Origin: Endozoicomonas numazuensis
GTDB taxonomy: Bacteria; Pseudomonadota; Gammaproteobacteria; Pseudomonadales; Endozoicomonadaceae
Assembly: GCF_000722635.1 (NCBI RefSeq)
Contig: NZ_JOKH01000008.1
Span: 1-64,000, forward strand
Direction of reading: 5' to 3'
DNA length: 64,000 nucleotides
Below the pieces are notes generated by a model, which was not told the origin of the DNA, made no database searches, and saw only the letters and a program-made list of their open reading frames with translations. This document shows, in pieces, positions 1-8,075 of this stretch (its first letter is position 1; each line of letters opens with the position of its first letter). Made by a program: the position numbers and the translations under genes.

Positions 1-232
1 CTTCGTCATGCCACGTACATTCAGGTCTTCAATAGCGATAACGCTGAAGTTTGCCGTCAGATAATCACTGACCTCATGCAGAATGGCCAGACGTTTCAGG
101 GAGTGCTTTAACTTCTGGTTAGCAGCAAAGGTTTTGCCATTCGAACAAATAGCCAAATCTTTGATGCCAAAATCAACGCCGACGGATTCTGAGCTTTGTG
201 CTTTAGGGTCGTAGTCTTGGGTCTCCACAAGT
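1..232 (-). pseudogene. tnpB: IS607-type TnpB remnant, internally deleted and cut by the window edge
   Basis: The minus strand reads as the RuvC-like part of an IS200/IS605/IS607 accessory protein TnpB (RNA-guided nuclease family). The first RuvC motif GVDFGIKDLA is present, followed by a lysine stretch, then abruptly by VIAIEDLNVRGM, which is the second acidic motif. In intact TnpB these motifs are separated by a long helical segment, so tens of residues are missing. The N-terminal half is also gone: the frame begins right where the tnpA frame ends. The C-terminal part lies beyond position 1. The frame is open but cannot encode a working nuclease. Confidence 0.75.
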
Positions 233-761
233 ATCTGCTTCGGCTACCGTAGAGCCTCGCACTAAACACGGTAATGATTTCCAGCACATCATTAGCCTGC
301 TCCTCTTCAAACGATGGCTGGTCGCCCTTGTGGATGATGATAATTTCAATGCCCTGTATGTCACAGAGCGAAAAGACCCACTCGGCACCGAACCGAAGCA
401 GTCTGTCCTTGTGGGATGGTTCAGACCTTTCTTCCGGTAGTTCATGCCGGAGCCAAGATCACGGATCACTTGCGTTCGCCAGCCCTTGGCAGAGCAATAA
501 GCCTCCAGTAGTTCTTGCTGTCTATCCAGATCGGCTTTTTGATCGTGGCTGGATACACGGCAGTAGCAAAGTGTAGGTGCAGCTTCGTTGCTGAATCCCA
601 TGAGTTCAGCCACGTCATAATAACGTGTACCGCCTTTGGTCTTTCTGGCTGGGAGCAACTCACCCGTGCTCTCCCACTTTCTCAATCCACTTTCTCAATG
701 TTGAGTGGTCAGTACCCAGCAAGCGAGCGGCTTCACCAATCTTAACTAATCTCTTATCCAT
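222..761 (-). pseudogene. tnpA: IS607-type serine recombinase TnpA, frameshifted
   Basis: The start is ATG at 761-759, giving an N-terminal MerR-like helix-turn-helix (MDKRLVKIGEAARLLGTDHS). A 13-bp tandem duplication near 671-696 (ttgagaaagtgga twice) then breaks the frame. Reading on from 685 gives RKWESTGELLPARKTKGGTRYY, then the serine-recombinase core CYCRVSSHDQKADLDRQQ with the catalytic Ser. After MNYRKKGL (about 425) a second deletion changes frame; the rest (KDRLLRFGAEWVFSLCDIQ, then DVLEIITVFSARLYGSRSR) is recognisable in another frame. With two frame breaks it should be inactive. Confidence 0.8.
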
Positions 762-783
762 AATGATAGATTGTGGTAGATAA

Positions 784-1218
784 TCATAGATTAATCGATG
801 CTGTTTCGAACCCTTCGAGGGAAAAGTTTGCATCTCTGGTTCTTTGGTAGGCTTTGTGGATTCTCCGGTTCAAGGTCATGATGAGAGCGATGGCATGCTC
901 TGCCACAGCTTCAGGAGAGTAAGCCGGAACTCTCGCAACGGTCATTCCCAAATCGGCTGCTGCTTCTAAGTCAACATTGTTAAATCCCGCACAGCGCATG
1001 AGTAGAAGTCTGATATTATGCCCAGCCAGTACGTCCAGAACGGGCCGACTGAGATCGTCGTTAACAAAAGCGCAGACTGCATCACCGTCTCTGGCCAGGT
1101 GAGCGGTTTTTTCATCCAGGTGAATATCAAAATATTCCAGTTCAAAGCCAAAGCCGGCATGACACTGGTGCAAATATTCACGATCGTATTTTTTGGCATT
1201 AAAGATGCGGATTTTCAT
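784..1218 (-). pseudogene. D-2-hydroxyacid (D-lactate) dehydrogenase, truncated by the IS607 remnant
   Basis: The N-terminal 137 or so residues match the catalytic-domain start of D-lactate dehydrogenase (LdhA-like, NADH-dependent pyruvate reduction): MKIRIFNAKKYD, then LLLMRCAGFNNVDLEAA, then VARVPAYSPEAVAEHAIALI. At NFSLEG the family normally continues into the GLDLHGKTVGVIGTGKIG nucleotide-binding segment. Here it becomes FETASINL and stops at 784, next to the IS607-type remnant. The Rossmann domain and catalytic Arg/Glu/His are absent, so the product cannot work. IS607 elements insert at GG dinucleotides without target duplication, which suits the break after ...CGAAGGG. Confidence 0.8.
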
Positions 1219-1284
1219 GGTCGGTCCAGTTTCCTTTCTTTGGCGGCTGCCATGAGCCTCTTCGAATCATAGCGGAGTTTTTTA

Positions 1285-1662
1285 GTGAAGATAGCCTTTG
1301 TATGCCGACGTATGGCAGCCTGGCTAAGCAGTGTCATTATTCTGATGGCCTGTCTGTGGACAGGTGATCTGGTCAGCGTCTGGATTGGCCATGCCCTTCC
1401 GGGCAGCATTATCGGAATGCTTCTTCTGGCTACCCTGCTGGGCAGTGGTCTGATTCGATTATCCTGGGTTGAAGTCGGCGCCGGTTTTCTGGTGCGCTGG
1501 ATGTCCCTGTTGTTTGTTCCTATCGGAGTCGGTGTCGTCGATCAGCTGGACTTGCTGGCTAACAGCCTTGGCGCTTTGTTGCTGACCAGTATACTGGGAA
1601 CAGTCATCATCATGGCCATTGCAGGGTGGTTATTTCAATGGCTGGAGCGAACCCAGCGATGA
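1285..1662 (+). CDS. lrgA: CidA/LrgA family holin-like membrane protein
   Basis: A 125-residue hydrophobic protein with four predicted membrane segments (roughly residues 10-30, 37-58, 68-88 and 95-117). The segment GHALPGSIIGMLLLATLLGSG is typical of LrgA/CidA, and LFVPIGVGVVD also fits. LrgA and LrgB form an inner-membrane pair linked to murein hydrolase control and, in some bacteria, to pyruvate export. The stop codon overlaps the lrgB start (ATGA at 1659-1662), so the two are translationally coupled. The start is the first in-frame codon and has no strong ribosome site; a slightly later start is possible. Confidence 0.88.
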   Translation: MKIAFVCRRMAAWLSSVIILMACLWTGDLVSVWIGHALPGSIIGMLLLATLLGSGLIRLSWVEVGAGFLVRWMSLLFVPIGVGVVDQLDLLANSLGALLLTSILGTVIIMAIAGWLFQWLERTQR

Positions 1663-2381
1663 TGTCATTTCCAATGTATTCAATCTCACCCATGAAAGGC
1701 TTGCTTTACTGCTCTCTGACAGTGGCCGTCTATCTGATTGCCTGGAAACTTCAGAATCGTTTCAAGCATTCTCTGCTCAACCCGGTACTGATCAGTATTC
1801 TGGTACTTGCGGGTATTCTTCTTGCTGGCAACATTCCCTACTCAGACTACCAACAGGGAGGTGACTGGTTAAGTAACCTGCTGGGACTGGCTGTAGTCTC
1901 GCTGGGCGTTCCTCTTTATCAACAGATGCGAGAGATACATCGGGAGCTGCCCGGTGTCATTCTGGTGGTGTTTGTCTCCAGCCTGTTTGCCCTTGTCAGT
2001 ACAGTAGTTCTGGCGGTAATGGCCGGTGCTGATGGGCAGGTGGCTATTTCCCTGGCACCCAAATCGGTCACAACTCCGATTGCGGTAATGATTGTGGATA
2101 ACCTGAATGGTGTCCCATCTCTTGCCGCTATTGCGGTGATCCTGACCGGTCTTATGGGGGCTATTTTTGGCTTGCCGTTACTTTCTTTGCTGAAAATCAC
2201 GGACCCCAAAGCCAGAGGCATCGCGATGGGAACAGCCTGCCATGCATTGGGTACAGCCAGAATTGTCCAAAACTCATTACAGGAAGGTGCCTACAGTGCT
2301 CTGGCACTGGTGCTTTCTGCCAGTATCAGTGCTCTGTTGGCTCCATGGCTAGTACCATGGGTACTAAGCTGGATCAGTTAA
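1659..2381 (+). CDS. lrgB: LrgB family membrane protein
   Basis: A 240-residue polytopic inner-membrane protein of the LrgB/CidB family, partner of the preceding LrgA. Family signatures are LNPVLISILVLAGILL near the N-terminus, LAPKSVTTPIAVMIV in the middle and MGTACHALGTARIVQ near the C-terminus. The start chosen is ATG 1659, overlapping the lrgA stop; an upstream ATG at 1626 would lie well inside lrgA. The stop codon TAA (2379-2381) lies inside the terminal inverted repeat of a MITE-like element that follows. Confidence 0.9.
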   Translation: MMSFPMYSISPMKGLLYCSLTVAVYLIAWKLQNRFKHSLLNPVLISILVLAGILLAGNIPYSDYQQGGDWLSNLLGLAVVSLGVPLYQQMREIHRELPGVILVVFVSSLFALVSTVVLAVMAGADGQVAISLAPKSVTTPIAVMIVDNLNGVPSLAAIAVILTGLMGAIFGLPLLSLLKITDPKARGIAMGTACHALGTARIVQNSLQEGAYSALALVLSASISALLAPWLVPWVLSWIS

Positions 2382-2445
2382 GGATTTGTCTCGAAACACA
2401 CTCCCAATTGAAACTTGGATTTCGTTCGCCCTGAGCCTGTCGAAG
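2378..2445 (+). repeat. Truncated copy of the palindromic MITE-like repeat
   Basis: It begins TTAAGGATTTGTCTCGAAA and contains the core TTCGCCCTGAGCCTGTCGAAG. The second half (reverse core and right terminal repeat) is missing. Related copies are at 4499-4652, 6836-6982 and 59256-59352. The lrgB stop codon is in the terminal repeat. The remainder of the gap to acs (2446-2577) shows no gene. Confidence 0.75.
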
Positions 2446-2577
2446 CGCATGATCAGCATCCTAGTACAAGCAAATGAATTCACTTTTTCTATACGAAGAA
2501 TTTTGAATTAACCTCTCAGCAACACACTGGCTTCTATACTGGATTAACTTTTAAAAAGATGAGGCAGGTGAGATGCC

Positions 2578-4503
2578 ATGACCCAGACAACAAACTATCC
2601 GGTTCCCGAGTCTTTTAAAGACTCATGGATGAGCGAAGAAAAATATCAGGAGCTGTATCGCTACTCTCTGGAGAATCCGGAAGCGTTCTGGGGTAGTAAG
2701 GCTGAACGTTATCTGGACTGGTACCGCCCCTGGGATTCTGTTTATGAAGGCGACTTCAAAAAGTGTGAAGTAAGCTGGTTTAAAGGTGGCAAACTGAACG
2801 CCAGCTTCAACTGCATAGACAGGCATCTGGAGAACAGAGCGGATCAGGTAGCCATCATTTGGGAAGGTGACACACCGGACCTGCAACGCAAGATTACTTA
2901 TCAGGAAATTCATGATGAGGTCTGTAAGCTGGCCAATGGTTTGAAGGCCCAAGGGGTTAACAAAGGCGACAGAGTTTGCATTTACATGCCCATGGTGCCT
3001 GAAGCCGTTTATGCCATGCTCGCCTGCGCTCGCATTGGAGCAGTTCATTCTGTGGTATTCGGAGGCTTCTCTCCTCACTCACTTCGTGACCGTATTCTCG
3101 ACTGCGGCTGTCGTGCTGTTATCACCGCTGACGAAGGCGTTCGCGGAGGAAAACATATTCCTCTCAAGCAGAATACAGATGAAGCCCTGAAAGAGTGCCC
3201 TGATGTCACCACCGTAGTGGTGTACGAAAGAACCGGAGCCGAGATTGAATGGCGGGAAGGACGCGACATTTCCTATAAGGCACTGACAACAAGCCAGTCC
3301 AGCATCTGTGAACCTGAGGTCATGGAATCTGAAGACCCACTGTTCATTCTCTACACCTCTGGGTCAACCGGAAAACCTAAAGGAGTTCTGCACAGCACAG
3401 CGGGGTATCTGCTCTACACCACCGTCACGTTCCATTACGTTTTTGATTACCACGAAGGTGATATTTACTGGTGTGGCGCCGACGTTGGCTGGATTACAGG
3501 ACACTCCTATATCGTTTATGGCCCATTATCTAATGGCGCAACCATGGTCATGCACGAAGGTGTCCCCTTCTGGCCTGATGCCGCGAGAATTTGGGAAATC
3601 GTGGATCGTCACCAGGTTAATATTCTCTACACAGCGCCCACTGCAATTCGCGCTTTAATGGCCAAGGGTGATGAGTACGTTAAACGGACTTCACGTGCGA
3701 GTCTGAAAATTTTGGGAACAGTCGGCGAGCCCATAAACCCGGAAGCCTGGCAATGGTATTACCGGAGTGTGGGTGAAGAACGCTGTCCGATTATCGATTC
3801 CTGGTGGCAAACGGAAACGGGCGGCATGATGATTACACCACTGCCGGGAGCTACCGCTTTAAAACCCGGCTTTGCTACTCTGCCTTTTCTCGGTATTCGT
3901 CCTGCCATTCTGGATCATGATGGCAATGAGATTGTCGGCCCAGGTCAGGGCAGCCTGGTGATCACCGGCTCCTGGCCAAGCCAGATCCGAACGGTTTACG
4001 GCAATCACCAGCGGATTGTCGACACTTACTTCAGTCAGCACCCCGGCTATTACTTTACAGGTGATGGTGCTCGCAGAGATGAAAATGGCTATTACCAAAT
4101 CACAGGTAGAATGGATGACGTGATTAATGTAGCGGGGCATCGTCTGGGGACTGCTGAAATAGAAAGTGCTCTGGTATTACACGAAGCCATTGCCGAAGCG
4201 GCTGTCGTGGGAGTGCCTCACCGAGTGAAAGGCGAAAGTGTTTACGCCTTTATAACCCCTATGGATGGAGTTGAAATCACCGATGACCTGAAACAGGAAC
4301 TTTCAAATCTGGTAGCCAGTGAGATCGGATCATTTGCTCGTCCGGAAATACTCCACCCATGCCCTGCTCTGCCCAAGACACGCTCTGGAAAAATCATGAG
4401 ACGCATCTTGCGTAAGCTGGCTCAGGGAGAAAGAGATAATCTGGGTGACCTGAGCACGCTGGCTGATCCAACGGTAATTAAACATCTGCTGGATCAGGCT
4501 TAG
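2578..4503 (+). CDS. acs: Acetyl-CoA synthetase (AMP-forming)
   Basis: A 641-residue cytoplasmic enzyme that activates acetate with ATP to acetyl-AMP and then to acetyl-CoA. It has the usual full length and all expected motifs: the P-loop [11 protein letters not shown] (about residue 259), the core motif [10 protein letters not shown] (about 404), [20 protein letters not shown], and the C-terminal [11 protein letters not shown] whose lysine (about residue 605) is the usual acetylation-controlled catalytic residue. An AGGCAGGTGAG ribosome site precedes ATG 2578. The gene is monocistronic. Its TAG stop is formed inside the left end of the next MITE copy. Confidence 0.97.
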   Translation: MTQTTNYPVPESFKDSWMSEEKYQELYRYSLENPEAFWGSKAERYLDWYRPWDSVYEGDFKKCEVSWFKGGKLNASFNCIDRHLENRADQVAIIWEGDTPDLQRKITYQEIHDEVCKLANGLKAQGVNKGDRVCIYMPMVPEAVYAMLACARIGAVHSVVFGGFSPHSLRDRILDCGCRAVITADEGVRGGKHIPLKQNTDEALKECPDVTTVVVYERTGAEIEWREGRDISYKALTTSQSSICEPEVMESEDPLFILYTSGSTGKPKGVLHSTAGYLLYTTVTFHYVFDYHEGDIYWCGADVGWITGHSYIVYGPLSNGATMVMHEGVPFWPDAARIWEIVDRHQVNILYTAPTAIRALMAKGDEYVKRTSRASLKILGTVGEPINPEAWQWYYRSVGEERCPIIDSWWQTETGGMMITPLPGATALKPGFATLPFLGIRPAILDHDGNEIVGPGQGSLVITGSWPSQIRTVYGNHQRIVDTYFSQHPGYYFTGDGARRDENGYYQITGRMDDVINVAGHRLGTAEIESALVLHEAIAEAAVVGVPHRVKGESVYAFITPMDGVEITDDLKQELSNLVASEIGSFARPEILHPCPALPKTRSGKIMRRILRKLAQGERDNLGDLSTLADPTVIKHLLDQA

Positions 4504-4652
4504 GAGTGGTCCCAAAATAATTTCTTTATTCAAATCTGCTCAAAATCCGTTCGGGCTGAGCTTGTCGAAGCCCAATGCTATAACCCTTCGACAAGCTCAG
4601 CCCGAACGGAGTGAGGTCAAAGAAGGGCGTTATTTCCGGATTATGCCTTAAG
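4499..4652 (+). repeat. MITE-like palindromic repeat, full copy
   Basis: The ends are imperfect inverted repeats (CTTAGGAGTGGTCCCAAAATAA at the left; reverse complement CTTAAGGCATAATCCGGAAA at the right). Inside is a perfect 25-bp inverted repeat, 4546-4570 against 4586-4610, with a 15-base loop. The transcript would form a very stable hairpin and may serve as a terminator between the convergent genes acs and yaiI. No coding capacity. Confidence 0.85.
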
Positions 4653-4654
4653 CT

Positions 4655-5101
4655 TCAGCGTTTGCTGGCCAGCCACTTATCCAGCTGGTTAGCAAACTGC
4701 TGACGATCACTCTGACTCAATGCCGGAGGACCTCCAGACTCAATTCCACTAGACCGCAAGGTATCCAGAAAATCCCGCATATTAAGACGGGCCTTGATAT
4801 TATCTTCCGTAAAAAGCTCCCCGCGTGTACTAAGAGCTATGCACCCTTTCTCAATCACTTCTGCTGCCAAGGGAATATCATTGGTAATTACCAGCTCCCC
4901 GGCTTCCGCTCTTTTTACAATTTCATCGTCTGCTACATCAAAGCCAGAAGCCACCTGTATGGATTTTATAAAGCGAGATCCGGGAACCCTGATGGGCTGA
5001 TTCGCCACCAGGGTCAGAGGAGTTTCAGTTCTGTCGGCGGCTCTGAAAAGAATTTCCTTGATCACCACCGGGCAGGCGTCGGCATCAACCCAAATTTTCA
5101 T
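4655..5101 (-). CDS. yaiI: YaiI/YqxD family protein (UPF0178)
   Basis: A 148-residue protein of the UPF0178 family, which has a PIN-like nuclease fold; the cellular role is not established. Signature segments are the N-terminal [15 protein letters not shown] with conserved Asp residues, [26 protein letters not shown], and [10 protein letters not shown] before a charged C-terminus. Length is normal for the family. It lies downstream of the NSS transporter on the same strand, 20 bp from its stop, so the two may be co-transcribed. Confidence 0.9.
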   Translation of the reverse strand: MKIWVDADACPVVIKEILFRAADRTETPLTLVANQPIRVPGSRFIKSIQVASGFDVADDEIVKRAEAGELVITNDIPLAAEVIEKGCIALSTRGELFTEDNIKARLNMRDFLDTLRSSGIESGGPPALSQSDRQQFANQLDKWLASKR

Positions 5102-5121
5102 TCCGTGAGAAAGCTCTCAAA

Positions 5122-6498
5122 TCAAAAAGTAAAAAAGATCAGGACCATCACCATGAACGGGCAGACAAAACGGATGTACCAGGGCCAGATCTTCCAGAAG
5201 AGACTGTGCTCAATATCCGGACACCCTTTCTGCAGTTCTTTCAGCTTTTGGTCTCTGGACCATATCCAGGCGGCGTAAATACACACGACCAGACTCAACA
5301 GAGGCATAGCATAACGGGTCGTCAGGTTGACCACAAAGTCAAAGAGTACCTCAAACCAGATCATGACACAGATGCTGACCCCGAAAGTAATCAGGGAGAT
5401 CAGCCAGGAGCTGGCAGTCCTGTGAGCAATGTGTCGTCTCTGAAAAACCGCTACCGGTACTTCCAGAATGGAGACCGCTGAGGTCAGAGCGGTGATGGTC
5501 AATAAGAGAAAAAATCCCAGAGAAAACACAATGCCCAGCGGGCCAAACTGAAGAAAGAGCTGAGGCAGTACATCAAATACCAGCTTGTCTGCACTTTTCA
5601 GTGCGCCTTCCGCCGTGTAGATATCAATACCATGGTTCAAAGCGACAAACATACCAGGAATGATCAACAGCCCCGCCATGACGGCCACCAGCGTATCCGT
5701 GACTGCAACACTGGCAGCCATCACAGGTATATTGCTGTCTCGGGTCAGATAAGCACCATAAACGACCATGATACCCACCCCCAAAGACATGGAGAAGAAC
5801 GACTGGCCAAGTGCGCTGATCAAAAGATCCTTACTGAGGATCTTGGAGAAATCAGGCAGAACAAAATACTTGAGACCTTCCAGCGCACCATCCTGAGTCA
5901 TGGTAAAACCAATCAGCAATAGAATCAGTACGACCAACATGGGCATCAGGCGACTGCACCATTTTTCGATACCGTCAGCCACACCACCAGACACTATCGC
6001 TGCTACCATTGCCATAAATGCACCTGCAGCAATCATTGTGGGAAGGGGTTTAAATGAAGTTAATGAAGAAGCCAGACTGTCCATTCCCATAGACATCGCG
6101 ATGGGAGCCAGCCCGAAACAGATAATCCAACCAGAAATGATGGCATAGAAGCTATAAATCAGCAGAACCGTAATCGTCGAAGTCCAACCGGTCAGTTTAC
6201 CTAAAAATCTGAAAACTGATTTATCACTGACACTTTCAAGCGTAGTCACCGGATCAGAACGACCGTATCGGCCAATCACCAGCTCAGCCACCAGCATGGG
6301 CCAGGCAAGTAGAAAGGAGAAACAAAGGTAGATAAGAACAAAAGCTGCACCACCATTATCGGCGGTCTGGGTAGGGAAACCCCAGATATTTCCTATACCA
6401 ACAGCAGAACCGACAGCGGCAAGATAGAAGCCCAGTCGGGAAGTAAATTGGGGAACATTTTCTAATGGTCTGTCATACACGGTGTTTTCTTGGCTCAT
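5122..6498 (-). CDS. Sodium-dependent transporter, NSS/SNF family
   Basis: A 458-residue inner-membrane protein with about twelve hydrophobic segments. The N-terminal SRLGFYLAAVGSAVGIGNIWGFP is the sodium- and substrate-binding unwound helix of the neurotransmitter:sodium symporter family (LeuT, TnaT, MhsT relatives). Further matches are NGGAAFVLIYL and GQSFFSMSLGVGIMVVYGAYL. These transporters usually bring in an amino acid with Na+, but the substrate cannot be read from sequence. The gene has its own promoter region in the 6.5-kb intergenic gap and probably shares a transcript with yaiI. Confidence 0.9.
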   Translation of the reverse strand: MSQENTVYDRPLENVPQFTSRLGFYLAAVGSAVGIGNIWGFPTQTADNGGAAFVLIYLCFSFLLAWPMLVAELVIGRYGRSDPVTTLESVSDKSVFRFLGKLTGWTSTITVLLIYSFYAIISGWIICFGLAPIAMSMGMDSLASSLTSFKPLPTMIAAGAFMAMVAAIVSGGVADGIEKWCSRLMPMLVVLILLLIGFTMTQDGALEGLKYFVLPDFSKILSKDLLISALGQSFFSMSLGVGIMVVYGAYLTRDSNIPVMAASVAVTDTLVAVMAGLLIIPGMFVALNHGIDIYTAEGALKSADKLVFDVLPQLFLQFGPLGIVFSLGFFLLLTITALTSAVSILEVPVAVFQRRHIAHRTASSWLISLITFGVSICVMIWFEVLFDFVVNLTTRYAMPLLSLVVCIYAAWIWSRDQKLKELQKGCPDIEHSLFWKIWPWYIRFVCPFMVMVLIFFTF

Positions 6499-6835
6499 TC
6501 ACATTTACCTTTTTATACCGTGAAAAACATTTTGCTGCGTATTTTCATTTTTAAAGCTGACGCAAAATATTTTCCTTCGCTCATAGCAGTTTATAGTGTG
6601 AGAGGTTTCATCAGCCCGCGATGAAACCTTTCTTTAGACAAACGTCCTTACAGTTTGCTTCCCCCAGAGTGCCATAAGCAACCAGCACCTAAGTACCACA
6701 AGCGTTACCGAACGGTCGCACTCATAAATTACAGACAGCACTTTTCCAGTTTATACAAAATAAACAGATTGCGATGATTAATTTTTGAACAGAAGAAAAA
6801 AGAAGAACATCAAAAGATAAAAAGAGCGTTTTACT
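6499..6835. other. AT-rich intergenic region with one hairpin
   Basis: No gene is seen. A 9-bp inverted repeat (AGGTTTCAT ... ATGAAACCT, about 6602-6628) followed by TTCTTT looks like a plus-strand terminator with no obvious gene to serve; it may be a relic. The rest is AT-rich and should hold the promoter of the NSS transporter gene. Confidence 0.5.
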
Positions 6836-6982
6836 CTAAGTGTTTGTCTCAAAATAAATTCCCTATTAGAGCATGGGCTCCGTTCACCCTGAGCCTGTCG
6901 AAGGGTGGTGGCTCTGGGCTTCGACAGGCTAAGCCCGAACGGGTGTGTTCAAATAAGGAAGTTATTTCCGGTGTTCCTAAAG
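6836..6982 (+). repeat. MITE-like palindromic repeat, full copy
   Basis: Same family as 4499-4652. The left end is CTAAGTGTTTGTCTCAAAAT and the right end (reverse complement) is CTTTAGGAACACCGGAAATA. The inner inverted arms are about 6880-6903 and 6919-6942 with a few mismatches. It sits in an intergenic region and does not touch a gene end. A short reading frame across it (6905-7138) is not credible as a gene. Confidence 0.8.
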
Positions 6983-7055
6983 CACTATTGCTTCGTCAGG
7001 ACGACGCGCATTAATTCTTTTGCCAAGAGCGATTTAATTCAGACAATATTCAACT

Positions 7056-7080
7056 GCCGGATACCAGAACAGTATCCGGC
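7056..7080 (-). terminator. Hairpin downstream of yciH
   Basis: A 9-bp perfect stem (GCCGGATAC / GTATCCGGC) with a 7-base loop, 17 bp past the yciH stop. The run of T after it on the minus strand is weak, so it could be an imperfect terminator or an RNA-stabilising hairpin. Confidence 0.55.
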
Positions 7081-7097
7081 GAAACTCTCTCAGGAGA

Positions 7098-7412
7098 TCA
7101 GCCCCCTGAACGCTTGGCATCGTATCCGGCTTTTTTGAGCACATCGACCATGATATCTACATGATCTCCCTGCAGTTCAATGTTGCCATCCTTTACAGCA
7201 CCACCTCCACCGCAGCGTTTTTTCAGTGACTTGGCATAAGCCTTCAGGTCGTTACCTGCCAGTGGCAAGCCACTGATTACTGTCACAACTTTGCCACCAC
7301 GGCCTTTCTTTTCCGGCCGGACACGCACATTGCCATCACCCACTTCGGCTTCTGTGGTTTTCTCTTCCTTGATACGACCCATATCGGTCGAATAAACAAG
7401 CTTGCTGCTCAT
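7098..7412 (-). CDS. yciH: SUI1/YciH family translation factor
   Basis: A 104-residue protein of the eIF1/SUI1 family, thought to bind the small ribosomal subunit and influence start-codon fidelity. The SUI1 domain fills the C-terminal two thirds: GRGGKVVTVISGLPL, then LKKRCGGGGAVKDGNIELQGDH, the usual basic loop. The start is ATG 7412, with GAGG 8 bases upstream; an in-frame TTG four codons earlier overlaps the previous gene and is less likely. The ribosome site lies over the stop of the nucleotidase gene, so the two are coupled. Confidence 0.9.
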   Translation of the reverse strand: MSSKLVYSTDMGRIKEEKTTEAEVGDGNVRVRPEKKGRGGKVVTVISGLPLAGNDLKAYAKSLKKRCGGGGAVKDGNIELQGDHVDIMVDVLKKAGYDAKRSGG

Positions 7413-7420
7413 TTCATACC

Positions 7421-8011
7421 TCAATCTCTTTTCAGCCAGCCTTTATCCGTGGCTTGATCAATCTCATTCAAAGCATAGTCCCAAAGCCTGGGTACTAACC
7501 CTTTGAGATATTCATTACGTTTGATGACCTGAGAGCGCGAAACATCATGTTCAACCCAACTACCGCCTTCGTTCCGGCAGTTTTGCAACAAGGGCAACAT
7601 TCGATCCATGGCTTTGGCAAATCGGCCATCGGCCGTTTCGGCATCTTCAAATTCCTGCCAGAGCGTGCGATAGCTTTTTGCCTGCGCTTCTGGCAACAGT
7701 CCAAAAATACGATCTGCTGCTTCAGCCTCTATATCTACCGTACTTTCCTGACCAGCCGTATCAAAGGCAAAGGTGTCGCCAGCGTCAATTTCTACAATGT
7801 CGTGAATCAACAACATTGTCACTACCCGATCCAGATTTACGGGTTCATCCGCATAAACAGACAGCACCTGAGCCATCAGGGCAATATGCCAGCTGTGCTC
7901 GGCACTGTTTTCAAAGCGGTTGTCATCACACTTTATTCGACACCGACGCTGGATCGCCTTCAGACGATCCAGTTCCATAATAAAGTCGATCTGTTGATTT
8001 AAATTTTCCAT
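7421..8011 (-). CDS. HD-domain nucleotidase, YfbR-like
   Basis: A 196-residue cytoplasmic HD hydrolase similar to 5'-deoxynucleotidase YfbR, which dephosphorylates dNMPs. The metal ligands are visible: H39 in SAEHSWH, H70-D71 in LLIHDIVEIDAGD, and a later Asp in AMDRMLPLLQN. The start is ATG 8011 (MENLNQQ) behind GGGTGAT; an in-frame TTG upstream lies in the terminator of the preceding gene. It is followed within one base by the ribosome site of yciH. The exact substrate within the HD family is an inference. Confidence 0.82.
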   Translation of the reverse strand: MENLNQQIDFIMELDRLKAIQRRCRIKCDDNRFENSAEHSWHIALMAQVLSVYADEPVNLDRVVTMLLIHDIVEIDAGDTFAFDTAGQESTVDIEAEAADRIFGLLPEAQAKSYRTLWQEFEDAETADGRFAKAMDRMLPLLQNCRNEGGSWVEHDVSRSQVIKRNEYLKGLVPRLWDYALNEIDQATDKGWLKRD

Positions 8012-8030
8012 ATCACCCAGCACAAACAAT

Positions 8031-8056
8031 AACGGCCTTCAAAAGGAAGGCCGTTT
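8031..8056 (-). terminator. Terminator of the DUF2333 gene
   Basis: AACGGCCTTC / GAAGGCCGTT stem of 10 bp with a short A-rich loop, 20 bp past the stop of the DUF2333 gene and just before the YfbR-like start. The T-run on the minus strand (TTATTGTTTGT) is modest. Confidence 0.7.
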
Positions 8057-8075
8057 ATAAACAAGATATTCGATC

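Noticed and set aside
4546-4610. CRISPR-like repeat array
   Set aside because: There are only two arms, in inverted orientation, with a 15-base loop: a palindrome within a MITE, not direct repeats with spacers. No cas gene is present.
6905-7138. 77-codon plus-strand frame between the NSS transporter and yciH
   Set aside because: It runs through the MITE-like repeat and into the 3' end of yciH; no domain, no ribosome site.
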